A stretch of 64,000 nt of DNA from Isochrysis galbana (taxonomy: Eukaryota > Haptophyta > Isochrysidales > Isochrysidaceae), in NCBI GenBank assembly GCA_018136815.1, contig CM030938.1, forward strand, positions 3,077,289 through 3,141,288, in the 5' to 3' direction. The position numbers were made by a program, and so were the translations under genes. This document shows positions 10,289 to 19,065 of the stretch, piece by piece. Each line of letters opens with the position of its first letter. The first letter of the stretch is position 1. A model generated the notes under the pieces. That model made no database searches, was not told the DNA's origin, and worked only from the letters and a program-made list of their open reading frames with translations.

Positions 10289-11986
10289 TCACTGGAGCTT
10301 TTCGTCAGAGGCAGTCTTAGAGGCAGACGTCCCTGCCGTAGCTTCTTCGGCGGAACTTGAATTTGAACTCGTCAGACTTTGTGCAATGATGGATGCGCAG
10401 TCGTTTAGAAGGGATAGGAGACGGCAGAAGGGAGCGGGCCCAAGGGGCTTGGTGAGGATGTCAGCAAGCATAAGGTTACCGGGGACATGTCGCATAGCGA
10501 GGGCGTGTTTTGCAACGAGGTCGCGGAGGAAAGCTGCGGCGCGCATTATGTGCTTGGTCTTTTTGAAGGCAACGGGGTCGAGGGACATGTTGATGGCAGA
10601 CTTGGAGTCGGAGCACAGAAGGGTAGGGCCATCCGGCGGGAGAGATAGGTCGACAAGCAAATCCCGGACGAAGAGGATGTCGCGGGCAGCAAGCATGGCA
10701 CCGAAGTACTCGGCCTCGGCGCTCGACAACGAGACGGATCGTTGGGTCTTGGAGAACCAGTGGACAGGACAGCCGTACAGAAAAAAGATGGCGCCCGTAC
10801 AAGAGAAGCGAGATTCCCAATTCGAGTCGACATGGACTAGAAAGGGTAGCGAGGGGTCTGGGCGAAAGAGCAGAGCGCAGGTGGAGGAGTCACGCACGTA
10901 GCAGAGGACGCGGACGGCAGCGGCGAAGTGCGTAGGACCAGGGTTGGTCATGAAGCGCGAGAGCTGCGAGGCTGCATATGCGAGATCTGGCCTAGACATG
11001 TTAGCAAGCCAGAGGAGGCCCCCGACGATGGCCATATAGGTGTCGCGCTTGGAGGCCATAGATTCAAAAGCAGGAGAGCCAGGCGTGGGTGAATCAGACG
11101 GATCGAGGTGGAGGGCGCCGAGAGGGGATTTGAAGGTGCGTGTCGTAGTGCTAGATAGGAAAGCATCATGCCGTTGAAGGAGATCTGAGACGTAAAGACT
11201 CTGAGATAAGGTGAGGATCCGACGCGGACGGTCACGAGCCACGGCAACATTGAGGATCCACGAGAGTTCGCCCTTGTCTTCAATGGGAAACCTATCGCCG
11301 AGATCGTGGACGAAACGAGCGCGGAGGCCGGAGTCATTATCGACGATGAGGGCGTCGTCCACGTACACCAGCACCCAAAGCAAAGACGAGCCGCTGGTGA
11401 AGATGTAGAGACAGACATCGATAGTGGAGCGCGTGAAGCCCCACTTCAAGAGGAAGGAGGTGAGAAGCTCGGCCCATTCGCGCCCAGCTTGACGGAGGCC
11501 ATAGATTGAGCGCAATAATTTGCATACGAGACGAACCCCGCGACAGTCACGAGGCGGGAGGCCAGGTGGCATGCGCATGAAGAGGGGTTGTGGAAGAGTG
11601 GCTTGCAGGTAAGCTTGGCGGACGTCGATGGAGGACAAGTTGTAATCATGAGCGGTAGCGATGGCAAGCACGAGACGGATGGTAACCGTTTTGACCACGG
11701 TAGAGAAGATGCGGTCGAAATCGACTCCGTATCGTTGAGTATTGCCGTCGGCAACGAGACGGGCCTTGAATTTCTCGATGGAGCCGTCGGCTTTGCGTTT
11801 GACGGCGAAGACAAAATGGCAATACATAAGGTTGGCGCCCTCGGGCATGGCGTCCTCGGGAACGCACTCCCAAGTGCGAAGTGCCATGAGGCCGCCGAGC
11901 TCCTTGTTGATAGCTACGCGCCAATAGTCGGCATGGGTGGACTGAAGCGCTTGACGGTACGTCTTGGGGACCGTCACATCCCCCAT
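10289..11986 (-). CDS. Copia reverse transcriptase and RNase H (Copia-1)
   Basis: The frame is open from 12,277 inside the LTR; the first ATG within the internal region is at 11,986, giving about 565 residues. Reverse-transcriptase motifs in order include FKARLVADGN, SSIDVRQAYLQA, YGLRQAGREW and the catalytic YVDD (LVYVDDALI). RNase H motifs follow, with SSAEAEYFGA, CSDSKSAI and the Copia-typical ADILTKPLG. The frame is intact with all catalytic signatures, so the enzyme could be active. The protein would copy element RNA into DNA in virus-like particles, but particle and integrase proteins are not encoded here. The native start, and whether the protein is made from a shortened transcript, is unknown. 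Confidence 0.9.
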   Translation of the reverse strand: MGDVTVPKTYRQALQSTHADYWRVAINKELGGLMALRTWECVPEDAMPEGANLMYCHFVFAVKRKADGSIEKFKARLVADGNTQRYGVDFDRIFSTVVKTVTIRLVLAIATAHDYNLSSIDVRQAYLQATLPQPLFMRMPPGLPPRDCRGVRLVCKLLRSIYGLRQAGREWAELLTSFLLKWGFTRSTIDVCLYIFTSGSSLLWVLVYVDDALIVDNDSGLRARFVHDLGDRFPIEDKGELSWILNVAVARDRPRRILTLSQSLYVSDLLQRHDAFLSSTTTRTFKSPLGALHLDPSDSPTPGSPAFESMASKRDTYMAIVGGLLWLANMSRPDLAYAASQLSRFMTNPGPTHFAAAVRVLCYVRDSSTCALLFRPDPSLPFLVHVDSNWESRFSCTGAIFFLYGCPVHWFSKTQRSVSLSSAEAEYFGAMLAARDILFVRDLLVDLSLPPDGPTLLCSDSKSAINMSLDPVAFKKTKHIMRAAAFLRDLVAKHALAMRHVPGNLMLADILTKPLGPAPFCRLLSLLNDCASIIAQSLTSSNSSSAEEATAGTSASKTASDEKLQ

Positions 11987-12089
11987 GTCGGCAACGACGG
12001 TGACGGCTTGAGCGAAGAGTGAACGGTCGCTACCGGCGTGAGCAAAAGGCGCACGCCTTCCTGTTTGTCTCAGAGTATCATCCAAAGAA

Positions 12090-12106
12090 CCTGGGTGGGA
12101 GCTCCA
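12090..12106 (-). promoter_or_regulatory. Copia-1 primer-binding site
   Basis: Directly abuts the 5' LTR. On the minus strand it reads TGGAGCTCCCACCCAGG, the form expected to pair with a tRNA 3' end (…CCTGGGTGGGAGCTCCA). The tRNA cannot be named without the tRNA set. Confidence 0.7.
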
Positions 12107-12719
12107 TATCGCACTGGCTGCCAGGGAGCAGCCAGGGCGGCAACAAAAAGCAGTAAGGTCATGACAGACAGTGAGAGAGACAGTGCTACAGGGGTGAGGG
12201 TCAGAACCTGGGACACCTGGGGGCACTGGGGAACTCACCAAGATACCCCTGGGGCACGGTGATTCTACAATAATCACATTCGCACAAACCCTTGCATATA
12301 CCCCACCACGGTTCTTTGGATGATACTCTGAGACAAACAGGAAGGCGTGCGAGGGAACAAAGAAGGAATCAAGGATTTAGGGAATCGGCGAGTATTGCCT
12401 TAGTATGAGCCGATGAAGCGTCGTGAGTGTTGATGAAGGTGAGATTCCTTAGGTGCACTAAGTCGATCTAGAGTGAGCTGAGATCCCCAAGATGAAGGCG
12501 AGGTCTAGAAGTCGATGTGCAAATGACTCGGGAACCCTAAGAACTCGATGTGCATCAACTGCAGATGATAATGTAGAGAAGAGTCCAGAAGGTGGTGCAC
12601 ATGATGAAAGAGGCTGATGACTTGATGAAAAGGAATCTGGCAGACAAAGTTATCGGTAAAGACGATTCTATCGGTAAGGACCAATGGGTTGTGTTGGCAG
12701 ATGACGGCACTCTGTGATA
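12107..12719 (-). repeat. Copia-1 5' LTR
   Basis: 613 bp. Differences from the other LTR noticed by eye: the GGGGGCA(C/T)TGGGG site, the CCCTT(G/A)CATATA site and the TCTGGC(A/G)GACAAAG site. About 0.5% divergence implies a recent insertion. Confidence 0.92.
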
Positions 12720-13333
12720 GAGTGGCTCAAGACGTCCCTGTGGCAGGTATCGGGGGGCGCAGTCATTTATTTCTTCGAGGACTGCTCGCGGCGCGAGCTG
12801 TAAGGGCCGTTCTGCTTCACGACGAGAGGTCCCTCCCCCCCCCCCCGGTGTTTTTCCCCGGAGAGTAGGCCGGCGTCGACCGGTCCGCCTCAATGGGTTT
12901 TCCCCCATTGTAACTTGTGGGGAGTTATAATGGGAGCCGGGGGTTTGCGAGGGGGGAGATTTGAAGGGATGCATTGGTGTATGTGTCTGTGCCATCACTT
13001 CAAGGCGTGCGGGCAAGTGCGCTGAGGGGTGTCGTGATAGTACCGGGCTAGTGGGAGTAGTGGTACTAACGCTCAGTTGTTTTATCTTATCTCGAGAAAT
13101 AAGTGACTGCGACTCGAGTAGCCTGCGCCACCTGGGATACTCTCCTCGCCATTGAGCCACTCCCTTCTCGTCTCCCTCCTGTCGCTAGCCGCCCCTCACC
13201 CGTTTGCTAACGCAAACGGGGCCCGTTTTTCACTGCACTCCATCGGGGGGGGGGGTGCAAAACCCCCCTCTCCCCCTCTCCACTCTCACCCATCGTTGTC
13301 CCTGCGGCGCGTCGCCATGCGGCGCGCCCTGCG

Positions 13334-13412
13334 CGGAGCGCAGAGAGACCCCTCACGAGATATCTTGGGACCGGAGAATGTTTTGGACGAATCTTCCTGC
13401 CGTCGGCCGAGC
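13334..13412 (+). repeat. About 80-bp sequence shared with the Gypsy 5' region (63,197-63,275)
   Basis: Contains CACGAGATATCTTGGGACCG and about 35 bp after it, almost identical at both places with about four mismatches. It lies exactly where REP-A copy alpha stops matching, so it may be a fragment of the Gypsy-family leader or LTR, or a separate small repeat. Confidence 0.6.
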
Positions 13413-13637
13413 CCTGCATGATGCGCAGAGCCATGGTGGCAACCTGTTCGGTGCCAGTGCTCGCCACCCCGCGCGCTTGCGCGGGTGTGGTTTGGATGGG
13501 TTGGATGGGCTCTGAGAGGGCTTTCTGACGAGCCGCCTCGGGCGGCGTGGGGCGTCCCAGGTGGGGCGCGGTGGCGAGGGTCGCCTGGGGCTCGGGAGCG
13601 GTCGCGGCACGCTCCATAGTTCAAACTATAACAATAG
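13413..13637. other. GC-rich spacer
   Basis: No gene seen. Includes a small GCGCGC-TT-GCGCG hairpin near 13,475 and GGATGGGTTGGATGGG near 13,494. It is part of the 6-kb segment missing from the second duplicate. Confidence 0.4.
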
Positions 13638-14108
13638 TTTTTTCAGTCGTCAACACATTTAGCGCACTGCAACGCAACCGACCCGGTCTTTGCCTACATA
13701 GAAAGGCTCCTGAATGTACAAAGCCCTTTACAACACGAGACAGCACAGCGGCTTTTCTGCTACCAAGTCGACAAACCCCACCCCTCCTCGGGATATCTAG
13801 GTATCCTAGCATGGAGGTACATCCTAACGGACTTCTACAACGTCCACTCCGGAAACGCGGAAGCTAGACCGGCGAAAGCCATTCTGAAAGCCGTCCTCTC
13901 GAGACACCATATGTTAGTCAAGGCGAAGGTAGGCTTCTTCCAACGCCTGAAGACCCAGAGAGAAAGATTGGGGCTGCATGCCCCGAGCAACAAACATTTG
14001 CGCAAGATGATCACTCCCTTATACACCGTCGACAAAGACTTCAACTTGGAGATTTCGGACGCCCTGATGCAAGCGGCGACCGAGCTGGGCATCCGAAACA
14101 TAATATAA
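13638..14108 (+). CDS. Unidentified ORF or 3' exon, 156 codons
   Basis: Open from just after a TAG at 13,635 to the stop at 14,106-14,108. The first ATG (13,911) comes late, so this is more likely a 3' exon or a fragment than a complete gene. A possible splice acceptor TTTTTTCAG ends at 13,646. The translation has an ordinary globular composition (segments LGILAWRYILTDFYNV, LVKAKVGFFQRL, PLYTVDKDFNLEISDAL), unlike the low-complexity frames around it. I recognise no family. It lies between transposable elements and only in the longer copy of the duplication, so a transposon origin is possible. Confidence 0.35.
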   Translation, partial: FFQSSTHLAHCNATDPVFAYIERLLNVQSPLQHETAQRLFCYQVDKPHPSSGYLGILAWRYILTDFYNVHSGNAEARPAKAILKAVLSRHHMLVKAKVGFFQRLKTQRERLGLHAPSNKHLRKMITPLYTVDKDFNLEISDALMQAATELGIRNII

Positions 14109-14519
14109 ATAACTCACTAGGGCAGGAACGAAGACTCCTACTGAACGACCGCCCCCGGGGGGGCGAGACGCGACCTGAATGCCTCACTCTTACCCCCTCT
14201 GTCTCACGCCCCCGGCCGAAGCAGCGCGCGCGGCCCCCCCTCCCCCGATCATCCAAAGAAGGAATCGGGGAGAGGGGAAGCGGATGGTGGTAGGATAGGG
14301 AGGGTAGTTAGGAGTAGCACCAGCAATCTTCCTCACGCCGTGTAAGTAGCGGCTAGTTTTCTAAGATTTTTTTTTGTGCACCGGGCGCGATGTGCCGTGT
14401 GACAAAGTTGATGGATACGTAATAATGTCGCGATTTCAAATCTGAGGCAGTATGATAAAACGTTTTATAGCGCATGGTTTATATATTTTTATTTCTGCAA
14501 GACCGTATTTTTACTAATA
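14109..14519. other. Spacer before REP-A gamma; breakpoint of the 6-kb indel
   Basis: No gene seen. From about 14,234 (CCCCCCTCCCCCGATCATCC) the sequence matches 29,291 onward, marking where the two copies of the segmental duplication resume alignment. The part from 14,400 is AT-rich. Confidence 0.5.
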
Positions 14520-14538
14520 AGTAATGAGATCCTTTTTC

Positions 14539-15462
14539 AACCTACTTTTATAAGTGGGGGTCAATGGGGGCCTCGCGCCCCCCTCTCTCCATTGCGGACA
14601 CCCCCCGGGGTGGGCCCGTACATTCAACCCCAGCCCCTGCCCTCTGGCAGGGGCAGGGCACTCATCAATACAGCCCAGACCCCTAGTGGGCGCGGGCCGC
14701 GAGCCGCACTCCCAGGCCCGCATGGGCCTGCTCTCGTACTGACTCCCCCCCCCATCCCTGGTCGCCAGGCAGACAGGGACCTCCGGGCGGCACCCAAGGC
14801 CAGCGAGGCGAGCGAGGGCGAGGCAGGGGGGGCCAGGGGCTGAGCCCCAGCCTCCACTGCCCCCTGAGCTGCCCTTGCTGGCCCTCTGGGCGCCCCTGAA
14901 GGACCTCTGAGAGCAGGCCATGGCGCGCCGCATGGCGACGCGCCGCAGGGACCGGGGCGGAAGAGAATGGAACGAGGGAGAGGGGGGGATTTGCACCCCC
15001 CCGATGGAGTGTGGTGAGAAACGAGCCCCGTTTGCGTTAGCAAACGGGCGAAGGGGGGCGGCTGGCGACAGGAGAGGCGAGAAGAAGGGAGTGGCTCAAG
15101 ACGTCCCTGTGGCAGGTATAGGGGGGCGCAGACATTTATTTCTTCGAGGACCGCTCGCGGCGCGAGCTGTAAGGGCCGTTCTCCTTTTTTGACGAGAGGT
15201 TCCTCCCCCCCCCCCGGTGCTTTTTCCCGGAGAGTCGGCCGGCGTCGACCGGACCGCCTCAATGGGTTTTCCCTCATTTTAACTTGTGGGGAGTTAGAAT
15301 GGGAGCCGGGGGCCTGCGAGGGGGGAGATGTGGAAGGGTGCATAGGAGTATGTATCTGTGACAACAGCACGCGCCATGGTGTACGGGCAGGTGCGCTGAG
15401 GGCTGTCGTGTTAGTACCGGGCTAGTGAGAGTAGTGGTACTAATGCTCAGATAGATTGTTGT
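14539..15462 (+). mobile_element. REP-A retroposon copy gamma, intact (924 bp)
   Basis: Flanked by a perfect 19-bp target-site duplication AGTAATGAGATCCTTTTTC (14,520-14,538 and 15,463-15,481). Starts AACCTACTTTTATAAG, as copy beta does. Contains the hairpin CCCGTTTGC-GTTA-GCAAACGGG at 15,027-15,048 and GC-rich palindromes such as GGGGCTGAGCCCC near 14,836. This is the best reference copy in the window. No ORF worth calling. Confidence 0.8.
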
Positions 15463-15481
15463 AGTAATGAGATCCTTTTTC

Positions 15482-16282
15482 GTATTCCTTTCTAAACCCC
15501 GTCACGAAACACCAAACACTCATGAAGGAAAAAAGTGCACACACACGTGCGAGCGGCCTGAAGACGGAGCATGGAAGCCATGCGCCATGCGTATGATTGC
15601 GGGTGGTTACATGCACATGCGTCAATGGCATCAACATACTACTATTATATTGTAATATTCAGTATTATTGTAAACGGACTATGGACATTTGATGGCTCAA
15701 CTTGAATTATGTCCGATCTTCGACGGAACGTGACCTAACTAATAGCTCATAAGTAGTATCAAAAAGCCTCATGCCACATGCAGGCGCTGCTGATACTCAA
15801 CACTCAACACAACATTGGCAAGTATGTATGTATGTGCCGACGCTCGACAGTCGACAGGGGTGTCCCAAGCGCCACTAGTGGCAGCGGAGTTAGCTCTCGG
15901 TGCTAATATTAAGCTCACGGCACCATAACATTTCCCACGCGTATGCACATTTGCGATTGATGAAAGTCTACAAACAATCTTTAGTGTACAAACAAGCGCG
16001 CGTGCTCTCGAGTCTCTCGACCGCTTAGCACTAGAGTAGTGCATGTTCTATGATCGTCTATGTTGCAGACGGGTCGACAATAACGGCAGAGAGGGGTGAG
16101 GGCGGGAGAGCATGACGTTGCGAAAGGTGGGGCATTTAGAGAGACGTCGATCGGTCTCGAGTGCAACACCTTGTGACGAAAGAAACAGAAGAAGATGCAA
16201 GAAACGAGTGGAGAAAACTCTCCCCACCCATGGAGAAAGTGTACTGGACACGCATCGCGCATAGAAAGCGTTGGCCAAAAAA
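15482..16282. other. Spacer downstream of the ammonium transporter
   Basis: No gene recognised. It should contain the transporter 3' UTR. AT content rises between 15,640 and 15,760. If a base is missing near 16,320, the transporter frame would continue into this spacer. Confidence 0.4.
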
Positions 16283-17866
16283 TCACCGGAAAGCGTGGAC
16301 GCGGCGCCAACGTATTTGGAGGGTGTCAAGGCCGCCGATCTCAACTTCCTCGCTAACACGAAGCAAATGGCAAACACGGAGAAGCCAGAAGAGCCCGGAC
16401 GCGAGGCCGCCCACCCACAGGATGATCATGATGATGGCAACCACTTGTGCAGCGAACAGCATACCGCATCCGTAGACAATGCCACAGTAGCTTGAGGCCT
16501 CTGATCCGTCATCCCAAGCCATCGACGTGTATGCAGGGTAGGCGAACAATCCCACCGCGAGAAGTCCCCAGATCCCGCACACTCCATGGATAGCAACTGC
16601 ACCTAACGGATCGTCGATGCGGAGCTTGAGCAACAAATAGCTCGACCAGATGCATAGGAAGCCTGCGACGCAGCCGATGACAAATGCTGCCCAGGGCAAA
16701 AGGTATGCTGCCCCTGCCGTCACGCCCACCAGACCAGCGAGTATGCCATTGCAGCAGCTTGAGAGGTCGTACACTTTGGTAACGATTCGCTCGAGGAGCA
16801 CGGCAGAGAGTCCGCCACCTGCGGCCGCAAGCGTGGTGCACATAGCAGAGCGTGCCATTATCGTGCCTTTGCCCTCGCCGACGATGCCCATAGTCGAGCC
16901 TGAGTTAAATCCGTACCATCCCATCCAAAGGATGAATGTGCCCAACACAACAAGTGGTGCCGAGTTGCCAGGCATCGGGACAACATCACCGTTCGCCTCG
17001 AATCGGCCGATGCGCGGCCCCATAAAGAACGTACCACAAAACGCCGCAATGCCGCCCGTCATGTGAACCACGCCCGAGCCAGCAAAGTCAAGAGCGCCCC
17101 CAAGGATGGTTAGATCCTTAGACCTGGAGTAGCCACCGGCAAGGAACCCGTTGTCACACCACAACCAGTGTACGACCACCGGATAGATGATTGACGTAAT
17201 GACGAGGGTGTAGATGATATAAGCCTGGACTTGAGCTCTCTCGGCGACGGCGCCGGACACGATGGTCGAGGCGGCTGCAGCGAAGCCGTATTGAAACATC
17301 CACCTCGCCATGGTGTAGCCATCGGCTTGGGATTCCACCGAGCCCCAGCCAGCCGCAAAGAAACCCTGAGGTCCCTGTGTCGCAGTCCCAATAAAGACGT
17401 TGCCCGAGGGAGATCCCGAGTCGCCGAACGCGGCACCGGAGCCTATTCCCCACCAGAAGAGAGCGCTGATGCACGAATCGAGCATATTTTTCAGCAAGAT
17501 GTTCTTCACGTTCTTCGCACGCACACTGCCTGCCTCCACAAGTGCGAATCCTACCTGCGCAAACGGGGCGGGATACAACCAGTCAGGCAAGAGGCAGCCA
17601 GAGTGTGGCGTGGGCGGGAAGATCGCTGCGGGCAGCCTGAATCAGCGATCAAAAAGGGCTGGTCGTGGTCTGGCAAAGCCGGTTGAGCGCAGCGCTGCCA
17701 GGATGCGTGGTGAGGGGGGGGGGGGTTGCAGGTGCAGGAGCGGGCGGACCTGCATGAAGAAGACGAGGGTGCCGAGGGAGACGAGGAAGAAGGCGTCGAT
17801 GTTGCGCAGCGCCGCCGTCTGCCGTGCGAGCTCCTCCGCGACCGCGAGCGTAAAGTTGGCCGACAT
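16283..17866 (-). CDS. AMT: Ammonium transporter, AMT family (two exons)
   Basis: Moves ammonium/ammonia across the plasma membrane for nitrogen uptake. Exon 1 (17,866-17,750) begins MSANFTLAVAEELARQ and ends FFMQ; exon 2 (17,554-16,283) resumes VGFALVEAGSVRAKNVKN. The join restores the family's conserved first-helix sequence (MQxGFALVEAGS). Total about 462 residues, normal for AMT. Diagnostic features are the signature DFAGSGVVHMTGG and both pore histidines (VVVHWLWCD and VAIHGVCGIWG), with about eleven hydrophobic helices. The C-terminal tail keeps EVEIGGLD, but the following residues (TLQIRWRR) do not look like the usual tail, while the next frame reads KYVGAAST. A one-base error or an intron near 16,320 is therefore possible. 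A long CT-rich microsatellite lies about 285 bp upstream of the ATG. Confidence 0.9.
17555..17749 (-). other. Intron of the ammonium transporter gene (195 bp, phase 0)
   Basis: On the minus strand it runs from GTCCGC directly after ATGCAG to TTGCGCAG directly before GTAGGATTC. Splicing restores the conserved AMT helix exactly, which is strong support. Confidence 0.85.
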
Positions 17867-18150
17867 GTCTGCAGGAGGACGGCAGAGGGGTGGGAGGGTT
17901 GTTCCCCCCGTCGTGGAGCGGCTTTGGGGGCTCCTCGCTGCTCTAAGAACGAGAGGATCTGCAAGAGAGGGAGTTTGAGAGGGTTTGCGGCGTTGAGTGG
18001 CGGAACAATACTTTATGGGGTGGCGGGGGGGGGCGGGAGTGTCCTCCGCGGGGGAGGCGGCGAGCGTGCCGGGCTTCCTGTGCGGGGGGAGGCGGGGAGA
18101 GGGGGCGGGGGGGGACCTCGAGGGCCGAGATCCGAGAGTGCCGGCCGCCG
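17867..18150 (-). promoter_or_regulatory. Putative 5' UTR/core promoter region of the ammonium transporter
   Basis: The sequence between the ATG and the CT-rich tract. No specific element recognised; a G run of nine lies near 18,025-18,033. Call is by position only. Confidence 0.3.
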
Positions 18151-18247
18151 AGGAGGAGGAGAGAGAGGAGGGAGAGAGAGAGAGGAGGAGAGAGAGGAGG
18201 GAGAGAGAGGAGAGAGAGAGAGGAGAGAGAGAGAGGAGAGAGAGGGA

Positions 18248-18299
<52 letters not shown>

Positions 18300-18471
18300 G
18301 GGAGAGGGAGAGAGAGGAGAGAGAGAGAGGAGAGAGAGAGAGGAGAGAGAGAGAGGAGAGAGAGGGAGAGGGAGAGAGAGGGAGAGGGAGAGAGAGAGAG
18401 AGGAGAGAGAGGGAGAGGGAGAGAGAGGGAGAGGGAGAGAGAGAGAAAGAGAGAGAGGAGAGAGAGAGGAG
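18151..18471. repeat. GA/CT-rich microsatellite, about 320 bp
   Basis: Almost pure GA with interspersed AGG and GGGA words on +, and so a CT-rich polypyrimidine tract on the strand of the ammonium transporter, upstream of its start. Ser/Leu/Pro and Glu/Arg frames across it are artefacts of the repeat. Confidence 0.95.
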
Positions 18472-18851
18472 TCGCGCCCCCCTTCGACCACAGCCCCATC
18501 CTCTCCCGTCCACTCGCACACTCTCCCCACCCCCGAGAGTTTCTTTCTGCCCAAGAGGAAGCCCCTACTCCTTGTAGGGGAGGGAGTGACATACCACGTG
18601 CATACCATCGGAGCCGCGACCGTTTCATCGTGGGAGGCTCCGTGGCGGAGAAGTTGAGCCAGCGCCGGCGGCGGTGGGGCGGGAGAGGCGAGTCCTCTCG
18701 CCTTTCGCGCGAGGCGCTGAAGGCTGAACCAGGGGGGGCGAGGCCACGGCGGCACAGCAGTTGCCTGCAGTCCATCGCCCTGCGAGGCACCTGGCTTTGT
18801 AGAACCGGTCCTACAATAGGGGCTAAACTAACCTACTTTTGAGCCCACCTT
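18472..18851. other. Spacer between microsatellite and Copia-2
   Basis: No gene seen. It contains CCCCTACTCCTTGTAGGGG near 18,564-18,582, a 7-bp inverted repeat. Confidence 0.4.
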
Positions 18852-19028
18852 TGTTTGATTCCCACATAAGTGGGACTGTGAATGCCCAGTAGTAGGGTAT
18901 AGATCAGTGACATTGACAAGCGTTAGCGCAACTACGCGACAGAGCAACGGCGACGAGGGGGGGGGGAACGTTCCCACACTGGGAATAGAACTGACTCAGT
19001 TACAACAAATCTCACTTAAGATTAAACA
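18852..19028 (-). repeat. Copia-2 3' LTR
   Basis: 177 bp with TGTT...AACA ends. Related to the LTRs at 45,722 and 50,779 (same TGTTTG start, same CTTAAGATTAAACA-type end), so Copia-2 and Copia-3 belong to one superfamily branch. Confidence 0.8.
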
Positions 19029-19065
19029 CTCCCCCACAGCGATGCCACATCGATGGATACATAGG

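Larger units (their letters stand above)
9570..12719 (-). mobile_element. Copia-1: compact, young LTR retrotransposon lacking gag, protease and integrase
   Basis: Two 613-bp LTRs (9,570-10,182 and 12,107-12,719) with ends TATC...GATA and about three differences by eye. They are flanked by a perfect 5-bp target duplication GAGTG (9,565-9,569 and 12,720-12,724). On the minus strand the 5' LTR is followed at once by a primer-binding site (12,090-12,106), then reverse transcriptase and RNase H, then a G-rich polypurine tract next to the 3' LTR at 10,183-10,190. No Gag, protease or integrase sequence exists between the LTRs, so it must have moved with proteins supplied in trans. The empty site is visible in the intact REP-A copy near 15,090, where GGGAGTGGCTCAAG is uninterrupted. 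Confidence 0.92.
9014..13090 (+). mobile_element. REP-A retroposon copy beta (922 bp plus nested Copia-1)
   Basis: Begins AACCTACTTTTATAAGTG and ends after GTACTAACGCTCAG plus a short T-rich tail. It is flanked by a perfect 20-bp target-site duplication, CTCGAGAAATAAGTGACTGC, at 8,994-9,013 and 13,091-13,110. Removing the 3,150-bp Copia-1 and its 5-bp duplication leaves 922 bp, matching the 924-bp intact copy. It has no convincing ORF; proline-rich frames in it are a by-product of GC content. It contains strong hairpins, including an 11-bp stem at about 9,108-9,133 and the stem CCCGTTTGC/GCAAACGGG around a GTTA loop near 9,507-9,528. A long duplication and variable 3' tail indicate LINE-type retroposition; the source RNA is unknown. 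Confidence 0.75.
8677..13333 (-). mobile_element. REP-A retroposon copy alpha, 5'-truncated and split by copy beta
   Basis: The 3' part (8,677-9,013, minus orientation) and the central part (13,111-13,333, also minus) are the two halves of one element, separated by the insertion of REP-A copy beta. The halves rejoin in sequence: GGTCCTCGAGAAATAAG on the left matches the complement of GAGGACCGCTCG and flanking sequence in the intact copy at 14,539-15,462, and the right half resumes toward the 5' end. Homology stops at about 13,333, before the element's usual 5' end, the 5' truncation expected of retroposition. Confidence 0.65.
1..15360 (+). repeat. Large segmental duplication, copy 1
   Basis: 1-8,216 matches 21,091-29,290 and about 14,234-15,360 matches about 29,291-30,412, in direct orientation, apparently well above 99% identical. 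The 6 kb between (8,217-14,233, holding the satellite end, the nested retroposons and the unidentified ORF) is present only here. The left limit lies outside the window. Confidence 0.93.

Noticed and set aside
17943-18842. Long Ser/Leu/Pro and Glu/Arg-rich open frames on both strands
   Set aside because: They are translations of the GA/CT microsatellite in several frames at once; only the 39 codons ending at 17,750 have independent support as AMT exon 1.
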